Shown: positions 26,516 through 35,457 of the stretch, piece by piece | How positions within the stretch are numbered: position 1 is the first letter of the stretch | Layout: every line of letters starts with the position of its first letter | Assembly (NCBI RefSeq): GCF_003605195.1 | Contig: NZ_QYOS01000019.1 | Span: 62,001 to 126,000, forward strand | Direction of reading: 5' to 3' | Length of the DNA stretch: 64,000 bases | Source of the DNA: Aurantiacibacter odishensis | Lineage (GTDB): Bacteria > Pseudomonadota > Alphaproteobacteria > Sphingomonadales > Sphingomonadaceae | Program-made: the position numbers and the translations under genes | Notes under the pieces: generated by a model | The model's database searches: none | Told to the model about the DNA's origin: nothing | Seen by the model: the letters and a program-made list of their open reading frames with translations, nothing else

Positions 26516-28002
26516 GCGGGAATCTCCACGCGGGCATTTCCGCGCACACAGGATTGCAGATAGTCGAGATGGCGCGGCAGAGCCGAAGCCTGCTGGGCGA
26601 GCGTTGCTTCGAGGCCGTCGAGCATCGCGCGAAGGTCGGCCTCGCTCATGGCATCGGCCACGGGGTTGTAGCCTGTTGCCTCCACGCCCTGCCCTGCCAG
26701 CACCTGCAACCAGCCCACTTCGGTGAACAGTTCCTCGTGTTCGCGGTGAATGTGGCCGGAGGCGCGCCACTGCTCCAGCTTGGCGGTCAGCGTTTCGGGC
26801 AGGTCCATGTGCCGCACCTCGTCCCAGAAAGGCTCTCCTTCGCGGCCATTGGCCCAGTAGTGCAGCACGAGAAAATCGCGGATGCGCTGCCATTCGAAAT
26901 CGGCCTGCGCGTTGAACCAGTCGATCGTGGCGGCAGGCGCGCGGCCCTTCGGCAGGACCTGAATGAAGCGGCTGATGGCGCTCTGGATCAGGTGGATCGA
27001 GGTCGATTCCAGCGGCTCCATGAAGCCTGCCGACAGCCCGATGGCAAGGCAGTTGCCGATCCACTGCTGCCGCCGCTTGCCAGTGGTGAAACGGAGCGGT
27101 TTCGGCTCTGCCTGCGGTGCGCCGTCGAGATTGGCGAGCAGCAGGTCCGCCGCCTCATCATCGCTCATGTGCGCACTGGCGTAGACCAGGCCGTTGCCGA
27201 TGCGGTGTTGCAGCGGGATGCGCCACTGCCACCCGGCCTTTCGCGCGATGGCGCGGGTGTAAGGTGTGAATTCGCCCTTCGTCGCGCAAGGCACGGCCAT
27301 TGCACGGTCGCAAGGCAGGTAGTGGGTCCAGTTCTCAAAGCCCGCTTCCAGCGCACCTTCGATCAGCAATGCGCGAAAGCCGGTGCAGTCGATGAAGAAG
27401 TCGCCTGCGATCCGCTGCCCGTCCTTCAAAATCAGCGCGCCGATCTCGCCGCTCTCGCCGTCACGCTCCACGCTCTCGATCATGCCTTCGATGCGCGTGG
27501 CGCCGCTCCCTTCGGCAAAGCGGCGCAGGTACGCGGCATAGAGCCCGGCATCGAGGTGATAGGCGTGCGGCATGGCCTCGCGCTGCATCCGGAGGTCGCG
27601 CGCTGCGATCTCGTTAAGCGAAAAGTGCGCCAGCGACTTGGCGAAGCCCGCCTGCTTCGCTCGCAGCCAGTAGTGCTGAAACGGCAGCACACCATGCGCG
27701 CGGCCAACGGGGCCGAAGGCGTGCATGTATTCGTGGCCTTCGCCCAGCCAGCCCTCGAACGCGATGCCCAGCTTGAACGTGGCCCGCGTCTCGCGCAGCA
27801 GGGCGTTCTCGTCGAGGCCCAGCGCCTTGTTGAACAGGCGGATCTGCGGGATCGTCGCCTCGCCCACGCCCACCGTGCCTATGGCTTCGGATTCCACCAG
27901 CGTCACCCGGCACGGGGTCAGCTTCGAAAGCGCTGCCGCCGCCATCCAGCCCGCGGTACCGCCGCCGGCGATCACGATGCTGGGAAATGGCGTATCGGTC
28001 AT
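26512..28002 (-). CDS. Flavin-dependent tryptophan-halogenase-family protein 2
   Basis: This is a 496-residue paralogue of the halogenase-like protein at 18652. It keeps GGGTAG (13-18), the catalytic-type Lys77 (ETRATFKLGIAFEGW), the WQWRIP motif (WxWxIP) and FMEPLESTSIHLI. It is therefore a plausible FAD-dependent halogenase or a related oxidoreductase. It is first of the chained enzymes downstream of the TonB receptor, separated from it by 125 bases containing a strong stem-loop, and it overlaps the alpha-amylase gene by ATGA. Homologues of this type are commonly found beside TonB receptors in Caulobacter, Xanthomonas and sphingomonads. Free indoles have been tested as substrates for some, but the native substrate is not established. 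Confidence 0.88.
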   Translation of the reverse strand: MTDTPFPSIVIAGGGTAGWMAAAALSKLTPCRVTLVESEAIGTVGVGEATIPQIRLFNKALGLDENALLRETRATFKLGIAFEGWLGEGHEYMHAFGPVGRAHGVLPFQHYWLRAKQAGFAKSLAHFSLNEIAARDLRMQREAMPHAYHLDAGLYAAYLRRFAEGSGATRIEGMIESVERDGESGEIGALILKDGQRIAGDFFIDCTGFRALLIEGALEAGFENWTHYLPCDRAMAVPCATKGEFTPYTRAIARKAGWQWRIPLQHRIGNGLVYASAHMSDDEAADLLLANLDGAPQAEPKPLRFTTGKRRQQWIGNCLAIGLSAGFMEPLESTSIHLIQSAISRFIQVLPKGRAPAATIDWFNAQADFEWQRIRDFLVLHYWANGREGEPFWDEVRHMDLPETLTAKLEQWRASGHIHREHEELFTEVGWLQVLAGQGVEATGYNPVADAMSEADLRAMLDGLEATLAQQASALPRHLDYLQSCVRGNARVEIPA

Positions 28003-28081
28003 CCTGCTGGCCTTTCGCTGGCGTCAGTCACCCTGCTGCCCCGTTATGGGCGCGCAGGGTAATCGATGGTTCAGCCCATGA

Positions 28082-28120
28082 ATCGGCGGGGAGCAAGAGG
28101 AGGAGCGTCTCCCCGCCGAT
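28082..28120 (-). promoter_or_regulatory. Strong intercistronic stem-loop between the TonB receptor and halogenase 2
   Basis: Perfect 12-bp arms (ATCGGCGGGGAG / CTCCCCGCCGAT) surround a 15-base loop and lie 8 bases beyond the receptor stop codon. No T-run follows on the minus strand, so it is unlikely to be a simple intrinsic terminator. It may protect the 3' end of the receptor mRNA and lower expression of the downstream enzymes, as such hairpins do in other nutrient operons; that role is inferred. Confidence 0.7.
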
Positions 28121-28127
28121 CAGGAAC

Positions 28128-30905
28128 CTATCGGAAACGATAGGTGAAGCCTGCGAGGAAACGGCGTCCGTATTCCTGGTAGTCGATCACGGCGCGCGGC
28201 TCGGGCACGTCGAACTGCGACACGAACGGTGCGTTCGTCAGGTTCTGGCCCTGAAGGTAGACCGACAGGCCATCCAGCGCGCCGCCGTCGAAATCGTAGC
28301 CCACCTGCGCGTCGACGATCGTCTCTGCGCGGGCCAGGCGGCGCGTCGGCGATCCGCCGAAGCCGGTGAAGTCGGCGAGGAATTCGGAGCGGTAGCGCAC
28401 GCTGCCGCGAGCATTGAACCCGCCGCGCTCGTAATAGAGCGTGCCGTTCGCCACCCACTTCGAATAGCCGGGGATCACGTCGGTATCGCCGTTGGCGTTC
28501 TCGATCGCGGTCTTGGTGTAGCCCACGCCGCCGGTCACGCCGAAGCCGTCAAGCGCGGTGGTGAACACGTCGAACGGGATCGTGGCCGAGAGTTCCGCAC
28601 CGTAGAAGCTGCCGCCGCCGGTGTTCACTTCGGAATCGAGGAAGCCGACGGTGGTTTCGGGCGTCTGCCCGGCAGGTGTCGGCAGTCCGGCGAAATCGAA
28701 GATCGTACGCGAGGAGTCGACGTAGTTGACGAGGTCCTTCACGAACAGCTGCAAGGCCACCACGCCAGCGCCCCCGGCAAAATACTTCTCGATATTCATG
28801 TCGAGCGCATTGGCACGGTAGGGGCGCAGGAACGGGTTGCCGCCGCTGCCGCTGATGAACGGCGCTACGCCGGTCGGGCTTTCGGCTTCGTTGTTGTTGA
28901 TGCCATAGCTGATGGCGGAACGCAGGTCGTCGAGCTGCGGACGCTGAATCTGGCGCGAATAGGCGAGGCGCAGCACCCAGTCGCTGTCGAAACGCACGGT
29001 GAAGTTGGCGCTGGGCAGCACGTCCCAGAACTTGTCGCCCAATTCCACGTCCACGCGCTGGCCGCCGGCAAAGGCGATACCGCTCGAGCTCTGGTCGGTG
29101 CGGATCGCCTGCACGCCGATGTTTCCGGTCACCACGCCGCTGTCGAAGGGGCGCTCGAAATCGAGCTGAACGTAGCCGGTCATCAGCTCTTCGGAAATGG
29201 TGAAGGCCTTGGCCGGGATGTCGTTGGAGGGGTTTTCCTCCAGCACCAGCGTGCCGTCCGCGATCAGGTCGCGCGCGTCGTAGCTGACAATGGGACCGAG
29301 GCCGAGATAGCCGAGGTTGGTGGCGCGCAGCAGGAATTCTGAGGGGATGGCGAGTTCTTCCGCGCCGCCTGCGGGAACGACGAAAAACTCGTCCGGCGTC
29401 AGGCTCTTGCTGCGGTCGGTGTAGTTCGCGCCCACGTGCAGGGCGGTGAACAGGCCGTCCATCTCGAAGGTCAGGCCGGTGCGATACTGGAACAGCTCGT
29501 CTTCAAGGATGCGGTTGTTGTAATAACCCGCCTGGATACGGTCGCCGCCCCAACCCAGCGGGTCGGTCAGCACGATCAGGTTCGGATCGGAGTAGTCGAG
29601 CGTCGGGTTGAAGCTGGTGCCGTTGCTGTCGGATACGAAACCGATGGTATCGGTCGCCCCGCCGTCCACATTGTAGCCGGTACCCGAATAGCTCTCGATG
29701 CTCAGCTCGTTACGGTCGGTGCGCGAGTAGCCGAAGTCGAAAAAGGCACTCCAGCCGTCGTCGCTTTCGTAGTCCAGGTTCACGCCGCCCGAATAGAGAT
29801 CAGCCTGGCGCTGGAAGATGTCGTTGCGCACGACGCCCTGCACGTTCTCGAACGTACCGGCTTCGGCAAACCCGCCGAAGGGGCCGTCCACCACGGTGGC
29901 GGTGTCGGGATCAAAGGTGGTGCCGAATGCCTGGAAGCCCAGCGGCAGTTCGATGCCGCGCTTGGACTGGTCGTCGTCAAAATTGGAGTAGAAGCCGTCG
30001 ACCGTCAGCATCAGGTTGGGCGAAGCTTCCCACTGCAGCGTGCCGTTCACGCCGATCCGCTCCAGCTGGGTGGAGGTGACGAAGCTCTTGCTGCCGCCGA
30101 TGACGAAGGGGCTGCCTTCCTCGCCGCTACCGGCATAACCCCAGGCATTGAATTCCTGCAGCTGGTAAGGCTCGTTGGTGTAGGCCGCCGACAGGGCAAG
30201 GCCGATGGTGTCGTTGGCGAACTGGTCCACGTAGGTGGCGTTCACGCGGTAGCCGTATTCCTTCGAGCCTGCGTTCAGTGCGCCGATATCGGCGTAGGAG
30301 CCCTTCGCACCGATAGCGAGAACCTGCTCGCCCGCTTCGAGCGGACGAATGGTGCGCACGTCGATCGTGCCGACGAGGCCCTGACCCACCAGGCTGGCGG
30401 ACGGAGTCTTGTAGACCACCACCTGGCTGACGACTTCGGAAGGATACTGGTCGAATTCCACGGCGCGGTTGTCACCGGTGGAAGTCTGCTCGCGTCCGTT
30501 CAGCAGGGTCTGCGAGAAATCCGGGCCGAGGCCGCGAATGGCGATCACGTTGGCGCGGCCATTGAGGCGCTGCGAGGTGACGCCGGGCAGGCGGGCGATC
30601 GATTCGCCGATGGAATCGTCGGGCAGCTTGCCGATGTCCTCGGCCGTCACCGATTCCACGATCAGCGCGTTGCTCCGCTTCTCGCCCACGGCGCTTTCCA
30701 GCGCGGCGCGGAAGCCTTCGACGATGATCACGTTGTCATCGGCAGGAGCGGGCGAAGCCTCGGTTTCCTCTTCTTCCTCAGTATCCTGCGCCAGGGCATG
30801 GGCCGGGAAAGCGGCAAGGGTGGCCAGCGCCATGCCCGCAGCCAGTGCCCGCGTGCTGATGCCCCCACAGAGCGTATTGCGGTGAAGCGAATTGCGAATT
30901 GCCAT
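28128..30905 (-). CDS. TonB-dependent receptor, probable maltodextrin/alpha-glucan uptake
   Basis: This 925-residue outer-membrane transporter has a signal peptide (cleavage after ALA, about residue 39), a short acidic linker (EEEEETEASPAP), a plug domain (about 55-190: SVTAEDIGKLPDDSIGESIA, RLPGVTSQRL, IRGLGPDFSQTLLNGREQ) and a 22-strand-type barrel ending AGFTYRFR with a terminal aromatic-x-basic residue. The IAxRLPGVxxxRxxGR and GLGPxxxxxxxNGR pattern is that of the Caulobacter/sphingomonad carbohydrate receptors. Substrate assignment rests on the GH13/GH97 neighbours and the LacI regulator. Start ATG follows GAGAGGAC. It is first in the minus-strand glucan operon; a candidate LacI operator lies about 127 bases upstream. 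Confidence 0.93.
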   Translation of the reverse strand: MAIRNSLHRNTLCGGISTRALAAGMALATLAAFPAHALAQDTEEEEETEASPAPADDNVIIVEGFRAALESAVGEKRSNALIVESVTAEDIGKLPDDSIGESIARLPGVTSQRLNGRANVIAIRGLGPDFSQTLLNGREQTSTGDNRAVEFDQYPSEVVSQVVVYKTPSASLVGQGLVGTIDVRTIRPLEAGEQVLAIGAKGSYADIGALNAGSKEYGYRVNATYVDQFANDTIGLALSAAYTNEPYQLQEFNAWGYAGSGEEGSPFVIGGSKSFVTSTQLERIGVNGTLQWEASPNLMLTVDGFYSNFDDDQSKRGIELPLGFQAFGTTFDPDTATVVDGPFGGFAEAGTFENVQGVVRNDIFQRQADLYSGGVNLDYESDDGWSAFFDFGYSRTDRNELSIESYSGTGYNVDGGATDTIGFVSDSNGTSFNPTLDYSDPNLIVLTDPLGWGGDRIQAGYYNNRILEDELFQYRTGLTFEMDGLFTALHVGANYTDRSKSLTPDEFFVVPAGGAEELAIPSEFLLRATNLGYLGLGPIVSYDARDLIADGTLVLEENPSNDIPAKAFTISEELMTGYVQLDFERPFDSGVVTGNIGVQAIRTDQSSSGIAFAGGQRVDVELGDKFWDVLPSANFTVRFDSDWVLRLAYSRQIQRPQLDDLRSAISYGINNNEAESPTGVAPFISGSGGNPFLRPYRANALDMNIEKYFAGGAGVVALQLFVKDLVNYVDSSRTIFDFAGLPTPAGQTPETTVGFLDSEVNTGGGSFYGAELSATIPFDVFTTALDGFGVTGGVGYTKTAIENANGDTDVIPGYSKWVANGTLYYERGGFNARGSVRYRSEFLADFTGFGGSPTRRLARAETIVDAQVGYDFDGGALDGLSVYLQGQNLTNAPFVSQFDVPEPRAVIDYQEYGRRFLAGFTYRFR

Positions 30906-31211
30906 CGAAATGTCCTCTCAATCACCGGCATTCTTTGCACCGGTTGTCCCACGGACTCGGCAGCCTGATCCAGATGTGGCCGCGTCCTTGGCCCTCTGGA
31001 TAGGCGCGACATTTCGCATATTTGAAGATAGCATACGTATGTGATGCATTCATGCCACAGTTCGGCAGGGCTGCGCCGAGCAGCGGCAAGGCCGTTGTTT
31101 ACCCCTTGTGCCGCGTTGCCAACGCCCGGCGGTGGGCTATAGCCGGAAAGGCCCGTGACACCGCGCCAAAGACGGCGCGCACCGGACGACATCGGGCAAG
31201 AGGAGAGCGAA
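30906..31211. promoter_or_regulatory. Divergent regulatory region between the TonB receptor and the LacI gene
   Basis: These 306 bases contain no convincing gene. They include the receptor's ribosome binding site (GAGAGGAC), an AT-rich stretch around 31012-31060 unlike the surrounding GC-rich sequence, and a palindrome at 31032-31041. The left part (30906-31010) is a long leader for the receptor transcript. A GTG at 31155 is in frame with the LacI gene but lacks a good ribosome binding site. I could not place -35/-10 boxes with confidence. Confidence 0.6.
31027..31046. promoter_or_regulatory. Candidate LacI-type operator upstream of the TonB receptor
   Basis: The 10-bp palindrome CATACGTATG (31032-31041) has a central CG, as is usual for LacI-family operators. 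It lies about 127 bases upstream of the receptor and about 170 bases upstream of the LacI start, in the only AT-rich part of the intergenic region. It shares the ATACGT core with the candidate site at 32283-32302 upstream of the sugar transporter. Confidence 0.5.
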
Positions 31212-32258
31212 TTGGGACGCAAGCCGAGCGGCAGGCCAACCAGCTTCGACATCGCATATCGGGCGGGGGTATCGCAGCCCACCGTCAGCCGTGCCCTGCG
31301 CGGCGACAAGTCCGTCAGCCCCAGCACCCGCGAGCGAATCGAGGAGATCGCGCGGGAGCTGAACTACACCGTCGACAAGAACGCATCGTCGCTCCGCTCG
31401 CAGCGATCGAACACCATCGCCCTGCTCTTCTTCGAGGACCAGACGGCGGACGAGAGCATGATCAACCCGTTCTTCCTCTCCATGCTCGGCTCGATCACCC
31501 GCGCCTGCGCCAACCGCAAGCTGGACCTCTTGATCTCGTTCCAGCGCATGGAGGACGACTGGCACGTGCAGTACCAGGACAGTCACCGGGCCGACGGGCT
31601 GATCCTGCTGGGCTACGGCGACTACACGCTTTACCGCAAACGGCTGGACCAGCTCGAGCGGCAAGGCACGCATTTCGCCCGCTGGGGATCGGTGACGAAC
31701 GACAGTTCCGGCTCCACCATCGGCTCCGACAATTTCGGTGCAGGCAAGCTGGCAGGAGAGCACCTGATCGAGCGCGGACGGCGCAGACTCGCCTTTCTCG
31801 GCCATGCGGACGATCACTATCCCGAATTCGCCCAGCGCTATCGCGGTATGTGCGCCGCGATGGAGGAAGCGGGCCTTGCGCCCGACGCTGGCCTGCAGCG
31901 CGATGCCATCACCACCGAAGAGGCCGGGCAGGCCGCAATGCGCAGCCTGATCGAAAGCGGCGCGCAGTTCGACGGCATTTTCGCCGCCAGCGATCTCATC
32001 GCGATCGGCGCGATGCGCGCGCTGGCCGAGGCCGGGATGACGGTGCCCAAGGACGTGGCGCTGGTGGGCTTCGACGATATCCCCGCGGCCAGCCTCACCA
32101 GTCCGCCGCTCACCACCATCATGCAGGACATCAAGGGCGCGGGCGAACGGCTGGTGGAAACGCTGCTGGCCAAGGTAGACGAGCGCGACATGCCCGATAA
32201 TCGCCTGCCCACCCGCCTGATCGTGCGCGCCAGCAGCGGAACGGCCCGGAGCGACTAA
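31212..32258 (+). CDS. LacI-family transcriptional regulator of the alpha-glucan locus
   Basis: This 348-residue regulator has an N-terminal LacI helix-turn-helix (SFDIAYRAGVSQPTVSRALR, about residues 9-28) with the hinge-proximal ELNYTVDKNASSLRSQ, and a periplasmic-binding-type sensor domain (NTIALLFFEDQ to the C terminus; GIFAASDLIAIGAMRAL and VALVGFDDIPAAS are typical). I prefer a TTG start at 31212 because AGGAGAG lies 5 bases upstream and the protein then begins LGRKPSGRPTS, as usual for the family. A GTG at 31155 would add 19 residues with no family resemblance. It is divergent from the TonB receptor and upstream of the transporter, so it most likely represses both units until a maltodextrin-type sugar binds. 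The inducer is inferred. Confidence 0.9.
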   Translation: MGRKPSGRPTSFDIAYRAGVSQPTVSRALRGDKSVSPSTRERIEEIARELNYTVDKNASSLRSQRSNTIALLFFEDQTADESMINPFFLSMLGSITRACANRKLDLLISFQRMEDDWHVQYQDSHRADGLILLGYGDYTLYRKRLDQLERQGTHFARWGSVTNDSSGSTIGSDNFGAGKLAGEHLIERGRRRLAFLGHADDHYPEFAQRYRGMCAAMEEAGLAPDAGLQRDAITTEEAGQAAMRSLIESGAQFDGIFAASDLIAIGAMRALAEAGMTVPKDVALVGFDDIPAASLTSPPLTTIMQDIKGAGERLVETLLAKVDERDMPDNRLPTRLIVRASSGTARSD

Positions 32259-32282
32259 GCGCCGAAATCCTGCCTGCAATAC

Positions 32283-32302
32283 ATTCGTATACGTGTTGTC
32301 CG
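32283..32302. promoter_or_regulatory. Candidate LacI-type operator upstream of the sugar transporter
   Basis: The sequence CGTATACGTGTT, including the 8-bp palindrome CGTATACG (32286-32293), lies about 96 bases upstream of the transporter start and just after the LacI stop. Aligned on ATACGT it resembles the site near the TonB receptor. A TTGACG at about 32334 may belong to a promoter between this site and the gene. Confidence 0.45.
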
Positions 32303-32384
32303 GCCTCGCCATTCGTGCCAGCCACCGGGGATTGACGCGAGACGGCCACAAGACCGTCCGCGCTACGGGATAGGGACACGTTCG

Positions 32385-33911
32385 ATGCAAAAACCGCGTC
32401 AGAGTTTCTGGGGGCTGTGGAATATCAGCTTCGGCTTCTTCGGAATCCAGATCGGCTTCGCGCTGCAGAATTCCAACATGAGCCGGGTGTTCCAGACGCT
32501 GGGCGCGAGCATGGACGACCTGCCCGCGCTATGGGTCGCCGCGCCGCTAACAGGCCTGATCGTGCAGCCCATCATCGGTCACCTGTCGGACCGCACGTGG
32601 AACCGCCTTGGCCGTCGCCGCCCCTATTTCCTGACCGGGGCGATCTTTGCCGCGATCTCGCTGTTCGTCATGCCTCTGGCGCCTACGTTCGGCGCGCCGC
32701 TGCTGTTCGCCGCGGCCATGCTGTGGGTGCTCGATGCTTCGCTCAACGTTTCAATGGAGCCGTTCCGCGCTTTCGTGGGCGACATGCTCGATACCGACCA
32801 GCACAGCGCGGGATACGCCGTGCAGACGGCCTTCATCGGGGCAGGCGCGGTGGTCGGTTCGATCTTCCCATACCTGCTGGAACAGCTTGGCGTCGCCAAC
32901 ATCGATCCCGCTGGCGGCATTCCCGATACCGTGCGCTGGAGCTTCTGGGCAGGCGCCGCCGCGCTGCTGATCGCGGTGGTATGGACCGTGGTGACAACGA
33001 AGGAATACAGCCCCGAAGAACAGGCTGCCTTCGCTGGCGGGCAACCGGTGGAGGACGGCCATCCGATCCGCCTGCTGGCGCAGAAAACCTACCTCTCCAG
33101 CTTCATGTGGATCATCGCGGGCGCGATCCTGCTCGCCATCGTGCAGGTTTTCGCGCTCGAGAAGGAGCTGTTCCTGCTGGGCGGCCTGCTGGCAGTCTAC
33201 GGCCTGCTCTCCGCAATCGCCATCGGCCTCGCCCGCGATGGCCGGACGACCAACATGCTCTCCAGCATCGTGGGTGATTTTTCGGGAATGCCGGAAGTGA
33301 TGAAGCGCCTCGCCGTGGTGCAGTTCTTCAGCTGGTCGGCGCTGTTCATCATGTGGATCAACACCACGCCGGTGGTGACGCAATACGTGTTCGGCAGCAC
33401 CGACACCACCAGCGCCGCCTACAACGAAGGGGCGAACTGGGTGAACGTGCTCTTCACCGTCTACAACGGTGTGGCCGCGATCGCCGCCCTCGCCCTGCTC
33501 CCGTGGCTCAGCCGCCGTTTCGGGCAGGTGTGGACCCACTCGATCTGCCTGACGCTGGGCGCGCTGGGCTTCCTGATGTTCTTCTTCGTGCGCGATGCGC
33601 AGGCGCTGCTGCTGGCCGAGGTTGGCATCGGCATCGCCTGGGCCAGCATCCTGGCGATGCCCTACGCCATCCTCGCCAGCAATCTGCCGCAGGCGAAGCT
33701 CGGCATCTACATGGGGCTGTTCAACATCTTTATCGTCGTGCCGCAGCTGCTGGTGGCGACCGTGATGGGCCAGATCATGCTGTGGCTGTTCCCCGGCGAG
33801 CCGGTGTGGACGATGCTGTTCGCGGCCATCGTCTGGCTGATCTCCGCCGCCGCCATGCTGCGCGTGCAGGCCGTCCTTCCTTCCGCCAAGCCCGAGGTTT
33901 CCCATGCCTAG
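32385..33911 (+). CDS. SLC45-like MFS sugar transporter
   Basis: This 508-residue, 12-helix inner-membrane transporter belongs to the glycoside-pentoside-hexuronide/SLC45 branch of the MFS. The beginning, FWGLWNISFGFFGIQIGFAL, followed by QPIIGHLSDRTWNRLGRRRPYF (the RxGRRRP loop between helices 2 and 3), is characteristic of sucrose/maltose carriers. It should import maltose or short maltodextrins released in the periplasm, feeding the signal-less alpha-glucosidase. Start ATG follows GGGATAGGGACACG. Its end overlaps the next gene by 8 bases, so the two are translationally linked. The sugar specificity is inferred from the locus. Confidence 0.9.
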   Translation: MQKPRQSFWGLWNISFGFFGIQIGFALQNSNMSRVFQTLGASMDDLPALWVAAPLTGLIVQPIIGHLSDRTWNRLGRRRPYFLTGAIFAAISLFVMPLAPTFGAPLLFAAAMLWVLDASLNVSMEPFRAFVGDMLDTDQHSAGYAVQTAFIGAGAVVGSIFPYLLEQLGVANIDPAGGIPDTVRWSFWAGAAALLIAVVWTVVTTKEYSPEEQAAFAGGQPVEDGHPIRLLAQKTYLSSFMWIIAGAILLAIVQVFALEKELFLLGGLLAVYGLLSAIAIGLARDGRTTNMLSSIVGDFSGMPEVMKRLAVVQFFSWSALFIMWINTTPVVTQYVFGSTDTTSAAYNEGANWVNVLFTVYNGVAAIAALALLPWLSRRFGQVWTHSICLTLGALGFLMFFFVRDAQALLLAEVGIGIAWASILAMPYAILASNLPQAKLGIYMGLFNIFIVVPQLLVATVMGQIMLWLFPGEPVWTMLFAAIVWLISAAAMLRVQAVLPSAKPEVSHA

Positions 33912-35286
33912 AATCGCTCTCACCGCCGCCCTTGCGCTGGCAGCCACACCGCTCGCAGCGCAGCAGGCCGATCCATGGCAGCCGCAGCAATACGTGCAGA
34001 TCGAGGCGCCGGAATGGTCGCGCGATGCAGTGCTCTACCAGATCAACACCCGGCAATTCACGCCGGAGGGCACTTTTACCGCTGCCGAGCAGGAACTGCC
34101 GCGCCTCAAGGAACTGGGCGTCGATATCCTCTGGCTGATGCCGATTCACCCCATCGGCGAAGTGAACCGCAAGGGTACGCTCGGCAGCCCCTACTCGGTG
34201 CAGGACTATTACGCGGTAAATCCCGAGTTCGGCACCGAGGAAGACCTGAAGAGCTTCATCGAGGCGGCCCACGATCAGGGCTTTCGCGTCATACTCGACC
34301 TGGTGGCCAACCATACGGCATGGGACAACCAGCTCGCGAGCGACCATCCCGACTGGTACGAAAAGACCTGGGACGGCCAGTTCCGCCCTACCCCCTGGTG
34401 GGACTGGTCCGACATCATCGATCTCGACTGGAGCCAGCCCGGCGTGCGCGAGCACGTGGGCGGAGCAATGGAAATGTGGGTGCGCGATTTCGAGGTCGAC
34501 GGCTTCCGTGCCGACGTTGCTGGCTATGTCCCCATCGATTTCTGGGAGACGATGCGCGCCCGGCTCGATACCATCCGCCCGGTCTTCATGCTCGGCGAAG
34601 TGCAGCAGGTGGTCCACCACCGCGCCGCCTTCGATGCGACCTATGCGTGGGACTGGCATCATACGTCGAAACGCATCGCCAAGGGCGAGGCCGACGCCAC
34701 CGGCCTGTTCGGCTACTATGCCGAGAACGAGAGCCTGTGGCCGCGCGAGGCCATGCGCCTCACCTATATCGAAAACCACGACAGCAATGCGTGGGAAGGC
34801 ACGATCTACGAGAACTACGGCCCCGCGCTGCCGGCGATGACCGCGCTCTCTTTCACCGGCGAAGGCCTGCCGATGATCCACAACGGGCAGGAAGCCTGCA
34901 ACGCCAAGCGCCTCGAATTCTTCGAGAAGGACCCGATCGACTGGAGCCAGGGCGAGGACTGCGCATACGGCGACCTCCTGACGGACCTGATCGCCTTCCG
35001 CGATGCCAACCCGGCGCTGCACAACGGTGCCTGGGGCGCTGTGATGAGCCAAGTGGTGAACGACAGGCCGCAGCAGCTCTTCGGCTGGGTTCGCCAGCGC
35101 GATGGCAACAAGGTCGTCGGCCTGTTCAACCTGGCGGACGAACCCGTCGAGGCAACGCTGGCCGATGGCCTCGCCGCCGGCACGTACCAAGAGTTCCAGT
35201 CCGGGGCGGTGGTGACGATTGGCGTCGGTGACACCGTGTCGCTGCCTGCATGGGGCTTTCGCCTGTTGTCGGCTGGCGGTCATTGA
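33904..35286 (+). CDS. GH13 alpha-amylase-family protein, exported
   Basis: This 460-residue GH13 protein has a Sec signal (cleavage after LAA/AQQ, about residue 20). Its barrel begins [20 protein letters not shown] and carries [15 protein letters not shown] (nucleophile Asp), [11 protein letters not shown] (acid Glu) and [12 protein letters not shown] (Asp), so the catalytic set is intact. Compared with the amylase at 24665 it has a short domain B and a compact C-terminal domain. It resembles exported oligosaccharide-acting alpha-amylases. It overlaps the transporter gene by 8 bases. With the tethered amylase and GH97 enzyme it would complete periplasmic breakdown. Fine specificity is unknown. 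Confidence 0.92.
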   Translation: MPRIALTAALALAATPLAAQQADPWQPQQYVQIEAPEWSRDAVLYQINTRQFTPEGTFTAAEQELPRLKELGVDILWLMPIHPIGEVNRKGTLGSPYSVQDYYAVNPEFGTEEDLKSFIEAAHDQGFRVILDLVANHTAWDNQLASDHPDWYEKTWDGQFRPTPWWDWSDIIDLDWSQPGVREHVGGAMEMWVRDFEVDGFRADVAGYVPIDFWETMRARLDTIRPVFMLGEVQQVVHHRAAFDATYAWDWHHTSKRIAKGEADATGLFGYYAENESLWPREAMRLTYIENHDSNAWEGTIYENYGPALPAMTALSFTGEGLPMIHNGQEACNAKRLEFFEKDPIDWSQGEDCAYGDLLTDLIAFRDANPALHNGAWGAVMSQVVNDRPQQLFGWVRQRDGNKVVGLFNLADEPVEATLADGLAAGTYQEFQSGAVVTIGVGDTVSLPAWGFRLLSAGGH

Positions 35287-35292
35287 AAGAAC

Positions 35293-35369
<77 letters not shown>

Positions 35370-35457
35370 CGGTCGCCACTATTGGCAGCGGCGCGCCCGT
35401 AGCAATGGCACGGGGCATCGCCAAGCGCAATCTCGCGTTTAACCTGCGGGCGAAAGC

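Noticed and set aside
31155-31211. GTG start for the LacI regulator adding 19 residues
   Set aside because: No ribosome binding site and no family resemblance; TTG at 31212 has AGGAGAG at proper spacing.
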